The notes: generated from the letters alone by a model not told the origin. A DNA stretch of 33,279 nt from Prasinococcaceae sp. CCMP 1430 (GCA_013416795.1 RQSC01001009.1:4500-37778), one strand, 5' to 3'; positions 17,846-29,106 are shown, counted from the stretch's first letter. Numbers and translations are program-made.

Positions 17846-20800
17846 ATGGCGGCCGGGCGCGCGTCGGCGTCGCTCTGGATGAACGCCGCGGCGGCGGTCC
17901 TCGTCGCCAGCATGCACGCACTGGCCTGGTCCGACGCAGCCTCGGCGCCGGCGACCAAGGCGCTGCTGTGGGGCTGGGGGGTCTCGGGCTGGCAGCCATC
18001 CAACGGCGGCGAGTACGGGTGCGGCCCCTCCGATCGCAAGGACTGCCAAGGTCGGTGCCTGGGCGCCTTTTACGTCGATTTCTGGACGGGCGACGGCGTC
18101 TGCGACGACGGCTGGTTCCTGCCGGGCGGGCTGGGCGCTGACCTGTCCTGCGAGCAGTTCGGCCGGGATGGCGGCGACTGCCCGGCGCCGAGCGACTTCG
18201 AGGCGAGCCTCCCGCAGGTTCCGTCGCCGTTCGTGCGCTTCCCGCTGCGCGAGGACAAGAACGCGCCACCGAACGCCATCTGGTCGTCCGAAGGGGCGGC
18301 GGGGACCTACAAGGGCACGCTTGCGAACGCCGAGTGGCAGTTCGACTACCTGCTTAATGCGAACGTCCTGCACTGCACCAAGGCGGAGGGCGACGAGGCC
18401 TTCCTCGACGACATCCCGTACGGCGGTGGCCAGGCCGGCTTCGCCATCTCCTTCTGGTTGCGTAACACGCCCGACAAGCCGGGCAGCTACTTCGAGTACC
18501 TGTTCTCGCACGGCCTCGAGCAGCCCGACCTGTGGGCGCCGAACAACATCAACATTTTCATGCCCGAGAACGGCCACCCCGCACGCGGCATCGTGCGCAC
18601 GATTCTCAAGGACTTCAACGACAATTCCTCCAGGTGGTACTATTTGGACACGGACGGCCTCGCCAACGTCAACACGCCCCGGGATCTGCATGGGCACCCC
18701 ACCCTGGATGACGGCCGCTGGCACCACTACGTGGTCGCCGTGACGGGGCCCCAGGGCTCCAAGGGCGACAAAAAGGGCTACCGCGTGTACCTGGATGGGA
18801 AGCTGTCAGCCGTCGCACGCGGCGGGCCCGGGCACGAGGCGTCCGGCGGCGACCCCGTTGACCCCAAGGGCCTGATCCACCTGTGCGGGAGAGCCGACAA
18901 CGACCCCTTCAGGCACTACGGAGGCTACCTGACGGAGATGGCGTTCTACAACCAGTACCTCAGCGGTAAGGAGGTGTACGCGCTGTGGAACGCGCAGTAC
19001 CAAGTCCTCTTCGCGTCGAGCTCGCCCGCCAAGAGCGCCGCCGAGGGCGCGGCCGGGAGCGGAGGCGACGTGCCGCCGCCGACCTGCGAGGAACTCATGA
19101 CTCAGACCGACTGCAACGGCGCGTGCTTCGGGGACGTGTACCTCGGCTGGGTTGAGGACAAGGTCTGCGACGATGGCTTCTACGGCCGCACGGACAACGG
19201 CGGTCTGGACATGTCGTGCCACGCGTGGCTATTCGACGGGGGCGACTGCAACGGCGAGGCCGACCCCATCGCGGGCCAGTTTGTGCCTGCGCCGAAGGCG
19301 AACTTCAAATTCAACGACGGCGCAGGCACCGAGGTGAAGAGCGCTGACGGCAAGCTCACGGGACACACCGACGGCGCACAGTGGGTCCACGACGACGCTT
19401 TCGGCGAGTACGTTCTGCAGTGTACAAAAGAGAAGAGCAACAGCATCACCCTTCCCGACATTGCGTATGGCAAGGATCACAACCACGGGGGCTTCACAGT
19501 GAGCTTCTGGTTCAAGAACCCGAGCTCGCCCGGCTTCCTCTTCGAGTACATCTACTCGCACGGCCAGGATGTGCAACGCTGGGCGAGAGATAATCTGCAC
19601 GTGTATCTTCCGGAGGAGTCGCACCCGGCCTCGGGCGTGGTGCGCACCATCATCAAGGACGAGGACGACGACAGCGAGTCCGAATACTACCTGGACAGCG
19701 ATGGCGAAATTAACAACAACTCGCCGCGTGCGCTGCCGGGACAGGTCGACGTGAACGATGGCGAGTGGCACCTGTACACGCTCAGCGCCGGGAAGAGCGT
19801 GCGCCCGCCCACCGGCGGCCCCAGCCTCCCGGGTGCCACGACCGGGGGGTTCAGCGTGTATATCGACGGGCGCTTTGCCGGTCACGGCGTCAACGGCGGC
19901 GACGATTTCAACCCGAGCGGCAACATTCACATCTGCGGGCGCTCCGACGACGCCCCCGAGCGCAACTTTGGAGGCATGGTCGCGGACGTCGCAATCTACG
20001 ACCAGCCGCTGACCGGCCTGCAGATCCTGGGTCTCATGGCGAAGAATTGCCCGACCACATCGTGGGGGCCGTGCTCGAAGCCATGTCAGGACGCCGACGG
20101 GCCGGGCACGCGCTCCCGCTCGTACGCGGACGGCGCCAGAGCGAACCTACCGTGGTGCAAGGGGGTGCCGCTCACGCAGACCTGCAACGCGCAGGTGTGC
20201 GGTGAAGGCCCCGGTCCCCAGCCCCAGCCCCAGCCCCAGCCCAAACCACAGCCCAAGCCGCAGCCCAAGCCGCAGCCCAAACCGCAGCCCAAGCCGCAGC
20301 CGAAACCAAAGCCCGCCACGCCCTCCCCGCCCGCGTCCAAGGGCGGCGGTGAAGCTGCCAGCGCGGAAAGCGAATCGCCGTCACTGCATGGCGGTCACAT
20401 TGCCGCAATCACTGCGACGGCTGTCGTCGTAGTGGCAGCGGTAGCTGCCGGCGTGTTCCTCTTCATGCGAGGTCGACCCGCCCCCGACCGGCGAACCGAC
20501 CTGTACAGGCGCGTGGCCGACCTGGAGGCCGAAGGCGAGTTGGACTTTGGCACCGACGCGGACACCCACACGCACGGCACCTACCGTGCGCCCGAAGAAC
20601 CGGATAGCCTCGACGACGCCGAGGAGGTGCTGGGGACCCCGGCGGCTGCGGGGCTGTCCCGGCTGCCCCACACCTCTTCCGCAGTTGCGGTGCGCATCGG
20701 CGGTGGCGACGCTGGCGCGCGCACTGCGGCCGTCGCTGGCAGCACTGCCGCCTCGCCCACTGAAATGCCCACCGAGTCGCCCACCCTGGCCAGCGTGACC

Positions 20801-20866
20801 CCCGTGGGATCCGCCGGCACCGACACGAGTGACGAGTCCCCACGCGACGACCACCCGTTGCTGTGA
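17846..20866 (+). CDS. Receptor-like surface protein: tandem LNR-LamG units, TSP1-like module, TM helix
   Basis: A single exon of 1,006 residues. Signal peptide (about 1-34). First Notch/LNR-like Cys module (about 59-112, ending FGRDGGDC), then a laminin-G/concanavalin-like domain (about 129-388). Second LNR-like module (about 414-469, ending LFDGGDC) and second LamG-like domain (about 484-732). The two LamG units share 'FEYLFSHG'/'FEYIYSHG', 'GIVRTILKD'/'GVVRTIIKD' and 'IHLCGRADN'/'IHICGRSDD', so they are an internal duplication. A thrombospondin-1-like module (about 735-787, WGPCSKPC) follows, then a (PQPK)n stalk (about 790-825), one TM helix (about 851-876) and a Ser/Thr-rich cytosolic tail of about 130 residues. 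The architecture suggests a type I surface receptor or adhesin binding glycans; the ligand is unknown. Confidence 0.87.
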   Translation: MAAGRASASLWMNAAAAVLVASMHALAWSDAASAPATKALLWGWGVSGWQPSNGGEYGCGPSDRKDCQGRCLGAFYVDFWTGDGVCDDGWFLPGGLGADLSCEQFGRDGGDCPAPSDFEASLPQVPSPFVRFPLREDKNAPPNAIWSSEGAAGTYKGTLANAEWQFDYLLNANVLHCTKAEGDEAFLDDIPYGGGQAGFAISFWLRNTPDKPGSYFEYLFSHGLEQPDLWAPNNINIFMPENGHPARGIVRTILKDFNDNSSRWYYLDTDGLANVNTPRDLHGHPTLDDGRWHHYVVAVTGPQGSKGDKKGYRVYLDGKLSAVARGGPGHEASGGDPVDPKGLIHLCGRADNDPFRHYGGYLTEMAFYNQYLSGKEVYALWNAQYQVLFASSSPAKSAAEGAAGSGGDVPPPTCEELMTQTDCNGACFGDVYLGWVEDKVCDDGFYGRTDNGGLDMSCHAWLFDGGDCNGEADPIAGQFVPAPKANFKFNDGAGTEVKSADGKLTGHTDGAQWVHDDAFGEYVLQCTKEKSNSITLPDIAYGKDHNHGGFTVSFWFKNPSSPGFLFEYIYSHGQDVQRWARDNLHVYLPEESHPASGVVRTIIKDEDDDSESEYYLDSDGEINNNSPRALPGQVDVNDGEWHLYTLSAGKSVRPPTGGPSLPGATTGGFSVYIDGRFAGHGVNGGDDFNPSGNIHICGRSDDAPERNFGGMVADVAIYDQPLTGLQILGLMAKNCPTTSWGPCSKPCQDADGPGTRSRSYADGARANLPWCKGVPLTQTCNAQVCGEGPGPQPQPQPQPKPQPKPQPKPQPKPQPKPQPKPKPATPSPPASKGGGEAASAESESPSLHGGHIAAITATAVVVVAAVAAGVFLFMRGRPAPDRRTDLYRRVADLEAEGELDFGTDADTHTHGTYRAPEEPDSLDDAEEVLGTPAAAGLSRLPHTSSAVAVRIGGGDAGARTAAVAGSTAASPTEMPTESPTLASVTPVGSAGTDTSDESPRDDHPLL
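20212..20320 (+). repeat. Imperfect 12-nt coding repeat encoding (PQPK)n stalk
   Basis: Repeated CAGCCCAAGCCG-like units encode a Pro-Gln-Pro-Lys stalk just before the transmembrane helix. Third-position variation between units suggests older expansion under protein-level constraint. Confidence 0.8.
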
Positions 20867-21378
20867 CGACGCCACCAAACAAAGGTAGTCTAGTGGATGC
20901 GCTCGAACGCCAATTTCGCTGCAGGTTACAAGTTGCATGATCTAGAGGGCCGAAAAGAGAGAGAGAGAGAGAGGGAAAGAGACGGCATACACGGGCAACA
21001 GCGAGCCCACCAGGAGAGAGCGCACCATGACGACCGCCAGTCGCTTTTTGACGCGACCGCGTGCCAATTCTGGCAGCGCGCGCCCACGACGGCACGCCCG
21101 ACGGGGAGGCCAACGTAGGATGAAATCTCAGGCCTCAATAGCGAGGCAAGACGAGGATGCCTGCACCTTATTGTCTATGGCACGCCTGTTACGGCGCGCA
21201 CAAAACAAGCACTCGCACGCCCACGCGTCGCACACAAGCTGCGCGCGCTGCTTCTTCACACACACGTCCGCTGCCGTGATCGGCGGCGATGGGTCGCCGT
21301 CACAGCATCGACGACGAGCCAAGAGGGAGGTAAGAATTTCTGTTTATTTGGCACACATGGCTCAAGGCGCCGAGGCGC
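20867..21378. other. Intergenic region between convergent genes, with GA microsatellite
   Basis: This 512-bp stretch lies between the LNR-LamG and NSUN stop codons. It contains a GA repeat (about 20956-20975). Short frames here show no domain or family resemblance. Confidence 0.5.
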
Positions 21379-22501
21379 TCAGGCAGAGTGGGGACGTGTC
21401 AAGAGCGACGCAAACGTGGGGCCATGACCACCTGATGCATCAGGCATGACCACCCACCCATGCTCTCGCCTCTCCGCCCGCAGCGCCTGGGCGAGAGCCT
21501 GCGGGAGCGGGCGCCGTGCGTCAGCGTGCGACAAGCACCCGCGCCTCACGTAGACGCGCACAGGCGGCAGAGCGCTCGCGCACCTGCGCATCATCGCCGA
21601 GCGTGTCGACAGCGCGCGCCCCGTCACGTCGACGCCGTCTGAGCAGTTTTGTGACCACCCCATCATTCTCCACATCATTGATTGAGCATGTGGAGTACAC
21701 CATTCTGCCGCCCGGCCGCAGCGCATCGAAAGCCGCAAGAGCCATCGACAGCTGCGTCTCCGCGTTTCTCCTTGCTCGGCTGGTGCTCCACTGATCCCTG
21801 CGCACGCGCGCGGCACCGCCCGCCTGCCGCACTACGTGGGCCTCGGACGAGCACGGCGCGTCGACCAGAACAGCGTCGAAGCCCGCGCCTGCGCGCTCGA
21901 AGCCGAAGTCCTCCGGCGAGGGCCGCCACCTCCGCGCGTCGCGTCGCGCGAACCTCACGTCCACGTCCACACCGTGGTCGGCGCGCGGTCCGTGCTCTAG
22001 CAGCACACGCCGCAAGCGCGCGGCGCGTGATGCGCTGACGTCGTTGCACACAAGCAGCTGCTGCTCGATCCCACCCACGCGCTCGTACTGCTCGCCCTGG
22101 GGCGCGCCTGCCCCGCGCTCCGCGAGCATGTGAGCGAGCACCAGCGACTTGCCTCCCGGTGCCGCGCACATGTCCAGAACAGCGCGGTCGGTGGAAGACA
22201 CACCCAGCAGCACCGGCGGGAGCAGCGAGGCGCCGTCGAGCAGATACGACTGCCTGCCGCTCTCGCCGGCGGCGCTGGCGCCCGACGCGGAGGCGGCAGG
22301 CTGCAGCGCGGCGAGCGGCTGCGGCAGTGGCAGCACAGACGCGCGCGCATCGCCCGCCGGACAGGCTGGCCCGCGCCGCGCGAGCTCCACCTTGCGCCCC
22401 GGCGCCTCGAGCGCCTCACGCAGCGCTGGCCAGCGCGCCCCGAACACCGCTGCGAAGTGCTCCTCGAGGCTCACCGCCATCCCCCTTCCCGCTGCCCGCA
22501 T
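21379..22501 (-). CDS. NSUN-family RNA 5-methylcytosine methyltransferase, two exons
   Basis: Exons 22501-21584 and 21498-21379 (minus) encode 345 residues. SAM motif I is 'VLDMCAAPGGKSLVLAHML'. Motif IV is 'AVLVDAPCSSEAHVV', with the product-releasing Cys. Motif VI is 'YSTCSINDVENDGVV', with the catalytic Cys. The 85-nt intron starts GTGCGC, contains GCTGACGC and ends CCCGCAG. It joins DTLGDDAQ to ALAQALRAERREHGWVV, recovering the family's C-terminal 'VMPDASGGHGPTFASLLTR' block. Reading through the donor gives a premature stop at 21521. The compact size and lack of an N-terminal domain resemble NSUN3/NSUN4-type enzymes (organellar tRNA or rRNA), but the substrate is inferred. A second ATG at 22480 is equally possible. 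Confidence 0.85.
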
Positions 22502-22836
22502 CGCTCCTGAGGTGATGGAAGGGGCGCGCCGGCGCGGCGCGCGTGCCCGCGCGCGGCGCCTCCCCGCCAAGCGCGCGAAGGTGCTGGGACGCGCGACCCG
22601 CGCACGCGCGGCGGACACGGCGCGGCGACGGCGCGAGCGTGCACTCGAAGGGCTGTGAGCCTGTGGGGAGGCGCCCCCCCTCATCCCGAGCTCCCTCACA
22701 GGTGCGACCGTGTGGCGCCCACTCGCTCGCGCGCGCGAAAACACCCGCTGCACCACTCGCACGCACCGCGCGCGGCCGAAGCGGTGCCGGGAAAACGCGC
22801 GACTGTCAGAAAGGTGTGATTTGATCATGCGAATTC
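22502..22836. other. Intergenic region, nothing recognised
   Basis: This 335-bp GC-rich spacer lies between the NSUN start and the stop of the glycosyltransferase fusion. No motif, RNA or conserved frame was seen; the NSUN promoter must lie here or in the fusion's 3' end. Confidence 0.5.
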
Positions 22837-25800
22837 TCAGCCTTCTTTTTGGCCTGCCTCCGTAGCTATCGTCATATTGTGCGGCAGCAGCGCGATGCCA
22901 ACCACGCACTCCTGCCACGAGCTCTGCCTGTTGTGGATGGCCTTCTCCTCGCAGTACTGCGTGAGGTCGCAGCAGAGCGCGTAGCCATCAACAGCGATGA
23001 AGGGCGGCATGTAGCCCGTGCGCGCGCGCCCGACCATCTGGTAGTATGCGAGCCTGCCCACGGAGCTGCTCCCGGGCGAGCCCACGAACATGTCCGCACG
23101 CGCGAGAAGCTCAACGTCGGCGGCGATGGAGAGGCTCGCGTGCTGGTCCAGTGCTTCCACGTCCCGAAACTCCATCCACACGCCATCCTTTCGCGCGAGT
23201 TGCTCGCGAGGGAAATCCAGGTACGTCCACTCGAAGCGCGGGTCCGTGACGAGCTCCTCGAGCGCGGGCACGTCGTCCGTCGCAACGAACACACGGGTGA
23301 CGCCGTAGGCGGCCTGCAATTCGAGCAGCGCGTCGAGGTAGACCTGCACCGAGTAGCACTTGCGCCCATTCTTGCGCAGGCCATCGGCAAACATGTGGTT
23401 GCGCGGGCCGCGCTCGTCTCGCAGGTTGTCCTCGCCCTGGTCGCACGCATCGCCGCGGCGAATGTGCACGGACGCAGTCGGTCCGGCCCCGTCGCCACCA
23501 TCCGCGCTACTCCCGTCGCGACGCGGGATGCGCCGCAGGTGCTGCGCGGCGTACTCCATCACGCGCGCGTTGGGGCGCGCTACCAGCTCAGCAGACATGG
23601 CGGCAGCGGCATACATAGTGAGCTTGCCGTGCTCGGCCTCCCCCGCCGCAATGGCGTCGAACAGCTCCTGCGCGCGCTGTGCGGGCACGTCGAGCGCGCC
23701 CGGAGGTGCAGACAGCAGGGTCCGGTCCTCGTCTCGGACCGGCCGCTCCGGCGGGTCGTAGAAGCAGTAGTACCCCCATCGCTCCCCGTCGTGGGCTTTC
23801 GCAAACTCGAGCGCCTCGGGCGTGTTGCAGTCATCCATGCGCTCTGTCCAGCGCCACTGCTTCTCCTGGGCAGCCGCTGCGGGGACAGCACGCAGGCCGC
23901 GCTCGTGGGTGAGGCCCCACACACCGTGTGCCACAACGCGCAGCACCGTCTTGCCCATGGTGAGCTGCTCCCAGTTCACGATGTCAACGGAGGTACGCTT
24001 CTCGGGCCACCGGCCGCCGGGCACCGTGTCGCGAGCCAGCCTGCGCATCGACGCCCAGAAGCGCGCCTGGCAGCCGGTGCGCCGCTCGGCCCCGAGTTGC
24101 GACAGGAAGTTCTCCGCGGGCGGCAGATACGACAGGGAACTGTCGAGGCGCACTTCGCACGAGTCGCCCGTGTAGCCGTAGGGGCACCGACGCAGCGTCG
24201 TTGCGATGGGCACGTCATCGTCGCGGCACGTCGCACCGTCAGCGCCTTCTGGGATCGGCACGGACAGCGGGAACAAACGCCGACCGTCGGCCTGTTGATC
24301 CCCTGCATCGGTGCCACTGGCACCAGCACCCGCACTCGCTCCAAAGCTTCCTACTGCCTTGGTACTCTCGGCCCATGCCGGCCTCAACTGGTCGGCGGCG
24401 CCGTCGCCCTCCAGCTGCAGGTCGATGTGGTCCTCATGCAAGTTGAGGTTGTACCAGATGGCGAACTCAGAGAGCGCCGAGGAGCTCTTGAGCAGGAAGT
24501 CGCAATGAGATAGAACAAGCGCATCCACGAGCGCCTCGGCCGCTTTCGCCCGGGCGCCGGCGGCCGTGCCCAACACTCTCCGCCAGTCAACGTCTTTCTC
24601 GTCAGTGGAAGCGCCCTCCCGCAGGTGCATAGGAGTGTGCTCCTCGCGCTCACCGACGTTCGCGATGTTGGCCGACCCCACGGCGGCAATGAACTCACGG
24701 TACATGCTCGGGTCATCAGTCGCCACAAAGACCTTGGAGCCAGGGTGGGCGTTGAGGTACTTGGTCGCGAGCTCAGCAAAGGGCAGCACCTCCACCCGGG
24801 GATGCACGGTCTTGTCGGTGCCGCGCAGGTGCACTCCGAGCAGCTTCGCCCCCCGGTTTGCCTTGGTATCCACGCGCTCATACATCGCACGCACGCGCTG
24901 AGAGACGACCTCCAGCACCTCCGGACGAGGGCGGAGCCACTGGTGAACCAAGCGGTTGGCAAGTGCTCTCACACGAAGGCGATGCGCAGCGTCGTACGAG
25001 TGAAAGTCAAAGTACGCCGAAACAGGCGGCGAGAGCTCTCCATAGCTGTACAGGTCCATGACGTGCACCACTCGCACCTCGCGCACAGGAGCAATCACGC
25101 CACCGACAGCAACGGTCTCGTCGCCTAGACGGTACGTGCTGACGGGCTCGAAGAGATACTCCCACACCGATGGGCCGACGGCAGCCGAGTGATACGCGTT
25201 TGGGCCCACGTCGCAAGAATCGTGTGGAGCCCAGGCAAAGGCACCGAGGTGCACCGCGGGAACGTATCCCTTGGCCGCAGCGAAGCGCAGCTGGTTGAGC
25301 ACGCGCTCAATCTGTGCAAAGAGCCCATGGTTCGTGTGGTCGCTCACCGAGAGCAACACAGTCACCGGCTTGGCTTTCGGGGATGCAGGCGGCGCTCCGA
25401 TGTCGTGCTGGTCGCGGCGCAAGACTTGTTGACCCCCTCGCGCGTCGCACTGTAGCACGTTGTACGGGGCGTTCGGCGCCTCTGCAGGGCAGCGCGCGCA
25501 CTCCACGCTGGTCGCGGCGGCGAAGGCCTCGCGTGCGTTGCCTCTATAGCCGTCGCACAGCGCTAGAGGGGCACCCATGGCATCGACCGCGGCGTCCGGG
25601 GCGAGCTTGTTCACCATGCCCTCGTGTGGGCGCTCCGATGTCAGCGGATCCACACGATACCACACACACGAGCCTTCGCGCACGGCATCTGCCAACATGC
25701 GCGCTTCAGGCCGGGTGCGCGCGAACGAATCGGCGGCCGACATCTCAGCGGCCGACCTGACGCGATTGGCTATGTTTGACACGATGGGGCCAAAGGTGTC

Positions 25801-28800
25801 GGCACCTTCCCTGTCCTCGTGCTCGAGGCAGCGGCGAGGCCACAGCGAGCGCCAGAGCAGCGAGGGGCGCACGTGGCTCAGTAGCGCTCTGCGTGCGGCA
25901 CCGAGCTCGAGCTGGAGAAGGAGGAGGAAGGCAAAAGAGGGGGGTGGGGCAGCGGCGGAACGAGAGTGTGTCATGAACATGCGAGGGTCAGCCGCACGGC
26001 GCTTGGGCGCGCTTGCACGGCAGACAATCGGAATGCGCGGGCGACTTCCATGATCCAGTGAATTCGCACCTTGGTGTACGTGTCCATCACCGCCTCCAGC
26101 CACCGCACTGACGGCGGCGGCAAACGCACTGACGACGCACCCCACTGCAGCGAGGGGCGTAACGACTGATCGGCGACGAGGAACTTGGTGAAGACAGGCA
26201 GGCATCCAACTGCCGCAGATGGCACATCTCTCTGACCGTAGTTGCCCGTCTTGCCCAGCGGCACCATACAGAAGTCACTCTTCGACATCTCCGTCAGGGA
26301 GTCTATTGGCTCAGAGACCTCCCACTTGTGCACCATGCTGAGCTCCTTCTCCGTCTGCACCATTTTGAAGCCCGTCTTGTTGCGCAGGTGCATGTACGCT
26401 TCGTACCTGCTGGGCTCAATGTTGGCCTTGGTGTTGATTGCCCCTGAGAAGAACATGCGATTGGTCCTCGGAGCGCCCTCGAAGTATTCGTTTTGCGCCT
26501 CCATGTCCAGCTCAAGCTTTGGCAGCTTGCGCAAACACGGAATGCCCTCTTGCATCGCATGCTTCTCGGCACTGTACGGATTGACGCCGTCCTGGACTCC
26601 CACGAAAGCTGGCACCATCATGTCCACGCCTGGCCAGTACAGGACCCTGGCAACGGCACGATACGGCACGTCGCAAAAAACATATCATGCGCGTGTCAGT
26701 CGCTCGGCAAACACACGTGCACACTCACCCCCACACAGCCTCGTGCTCTGCTGGCAGCAGTCTACGCTGCACTCAGCGCCGCACGCACCTCGGATCGAAG
26801 GTCTGGTCGGGTTGGAACGGCATGAGGTGGTCCGCGACGCCCGACAGCTGGAGCGAGCCGAACGGGCGATACGGGCTCAGTGGATGCAACTCGTCCCAGC
26901 GCTCGGCCTCGGTCTCTCTGAGGCGTCCAGATTCGACGTCCAACCTGTGCGCCGCCGCGATCTTGTGCGCCCGCCATGGCAAGGTATCCGTCCCGAACCA
27001 CATGTGCATGGAAGATCGCCAGATGGACGACCAGCCGTCCTCGTTGGGCGTGAGGATGTAGTGATTTGGCGGTGCGCGCGGGGCGTACACATCGCCCGCA
27101 TGCGAGCTGTTGTTCGCTCGCGCCGCATCGACGTACGCGTTCCAGTGGGGGAATTCTGAGCGCACCCAGCGCATCGCGGGCAAAACGGTGTTTTCCTCTG
27201 TACAGCCGTACACCCAGAATGCCTGCGCCTTGGCCGGGTCGGCCACCACATACTTGCTGCGCATCAGGCGTTCGCCCAGGCGTTCGGGCAGCGACCACGA
27301 GTAGCACGCACGGCGCAGCAGAGGGGGGATCTCGTATACATATACGGAGAGTCGATGGCCTCCGTCGCCCTCCCGCGCCTCAGGGGGGTGGTTTTCGCTG
27401 AGCATACTGCCGTCGAGCCCGCAGTCGAGCCCCCACCTGCCAGGCGGGCACCGACAGAAACCGTAGCTGCAATAGCCGTGGCCCTGACAGTTGTTGGGGC
27501 ACGCATCCAAGGGTGGCTGGTGCCAGTGTCTGGATTCCAGAAGGTCCCTCCACAGGTCCGGGCCGAGGATATTGCCCGCGCCTCTCAACAGCTTTGCGTG
27601 CTGCACAGCGATGTCGACGCCGCTACGTACGTCCGGAACGGGGTGGTAGCCTTCCGCCTCGCGGTCGGCGATGATCTCAGATTCGACGACGTTGCGCGCG
27701 ACGGGAGATTCGGGGATGACGCACGTGGCCTCAGTGAAGCCATCGCGCGCGAGCATCGCGGAGAAACATCGGCACTCATATCCGAGCGAGGTCGAGCGCG
27801 GCTTCTCGCCGCTTGAATCACTGCGCTCGTCGGTCACGCGCGCGCACCATCCGCCTGAGCCACACCGGCCGTCGCACAGGTCTGCGCGCACGGCTGTGAT
27901 GGCAGCCACGCGCTCGGAGATGCCGCTGGGTGGTGCCGGGAGGCGCGCGAGCAGGTCACGCAGATCTCCCTCCCCCGCTCTGTCCATACCGCCGCCGCGC
28001 ACCCTCACACTCATTCTGCGGTTCACCCATTTGCCGCTCGCGATCGCCGCGTAGTCTTCGACCGAGAGCGCGCCGGGCGGCAGCAGCTCGGGCTGCGAAG
28101 TCGGACCGCCCTTGATCCAGCTCGCGAGCGGGACGTAGCGCAGCGCGGACAAGGGCGGGGAGCCGTCTCGTGAAATGGACGCCACAGTGAGGGTGTCCTC
28201 GCCCGCTGCGTCCACGTAACACAAAACGCCCTGTACCCTCACGAGGTGCGGCTCGATCTCCGGAGGCAGAGGCAAGAAGTACGGCTCGTCGGCACGGCTG
28301 AAGAGGCGCGCCGCCTGGGCAACGCAGGAGCATGGCAGCGCGCCGAGCCAACGTAGCGGCGGATGGTGACCGCCAGGGGCTGGCTCACCAACGCGCCCGT
28401 CCTCGGTGCCGAAGAGCTCCTGCAAGAGCAGGAAATTCACGCGGCCGTCGTTGGGCGACTCGTTGGCCTCCCACATCGCCATGGAAGCCAGCAGCGAGAG
28501 GTTGATGGGCTCGTCGGCGGCGCCTACCCCTGCAGGAGCTTCGCACGCGGGCAGCATGGGGACGTCACACGCGTTCCCACGCCACGGCGGCGAGCACGTG
28601 CACTTGCGGCGCAGTTCATCGCACGTGCCCCGCCCGCTGCACGCCGCGGGGCACGGTGACACATTCATGGCGGGCCCGGTGGGTGCTCGTTTGCGTTCAC
28701 GTTCGTTCTGCCGGTGCTGCCGGTGGTGCGCTTGGGTCTGCTCCTGCTTCCTGGGCGGCGGCAGCAGCCTTCTCGGAGCCGGCGCTGGGCTGCCGTCGCT

Positions 28801-29106
28801 CGTGGTATGATCGCTGCCCAACACGCCGGCAGGCAAGGGCGCTGCGCGGCGCGTGGCATCGAGCGTGGCGAATGCGGGCTGGCCCCGCGCCCGCTCCAGC
28901 TCCCCTACCGCCTTGCCGCTGCCAAGGCCCGCCACCATGACCTTCCCCCTCTCGAAGTGCCATCTCGCCGCCGCCACCGCGGACCCCCCCCCGATGCCGA
29001 GCTTCACGCGCCCAGCCTCGAGCGCCGCGAACAGGCACAGCAGCACCGCGGCCAGCGCGCCGCGCCGCGCGAGACCCCCCTGGTGCCTGCCCCCCTGGCC
29101 AGCCAT
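22837..29106 (-). CDS. Giant fused glycosyltransferase: EGF modules, GT47 exostosin and two fucosyltransferase-like domains
   Basis: Exons 29106-26789, 26646-26070 and 25911-22837 (minus) encode 1,989 residues. N-terminal type II anchor 'ALAAVLLCLFAALEAG' (about 17-32). EGF-like modules lie near 152-180, 407-464 and 535-562. GT47 exostosin domain (about 583-1000) starts RLSVYVYEIPP. A fucosyltransferase-like fold (about 1150-1480) has 'GVHLRGTDK', 'VFVATDDPSMY' and 'HCDFLLKSSSALSEFAIWY'. An EGF-like 'CPYGYTGDSCEV' (about 1541) precedes a second fucosyltransferase-like fold (about 1560-1975) with 'VHIRRGDACDQG', 'VFVATDDVPALEELV' and 'DMFVGSPGSSSVGRLAYYQM'. Intron 1 (142 nt, GTGCGT) rebuilds 'DPRVLYWPGVDMMVP'. 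Intron 2 (158 nt, GTGCGA, CTGAC, long pyrimidine tract) is phase 0 and joins MDTYTK to LELGAARRALLS, completing the exostosin C-terminus. Likely a Golgi enzyme for a complex glycan. The alternative is two genes overlapping by ATGA at 25971-25974. Confidence 0.78.

Noticed and set aside
17255-18727. 490-codon minus-strand frame over the LNR-LamG gene
   Set aside because: Overlaps well-supported Cys-module coding sequence and has no family resemblance.
21027-21449. 140-codon plus-strand frame between the LNR-LamG and NSUN genes
   Set aside because: No domain, low-complexity translation, and it overlaps the NSUN last exon.
22849-24513. 554-codon plus-strand frame antisense to the fucosyltransferase-like exon
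   Set aside because: Composition is that of a shadow frame; the minus strand carries clear catalytic motifs.
25971-25980. Bacterial-style ATGA start/stop overlap between two glycosyltransferase genes
   Set aside because: A phase-0 intron with strong signals spans this site and explains both frames as one gene; the overlap is coincidental intronic sequence.
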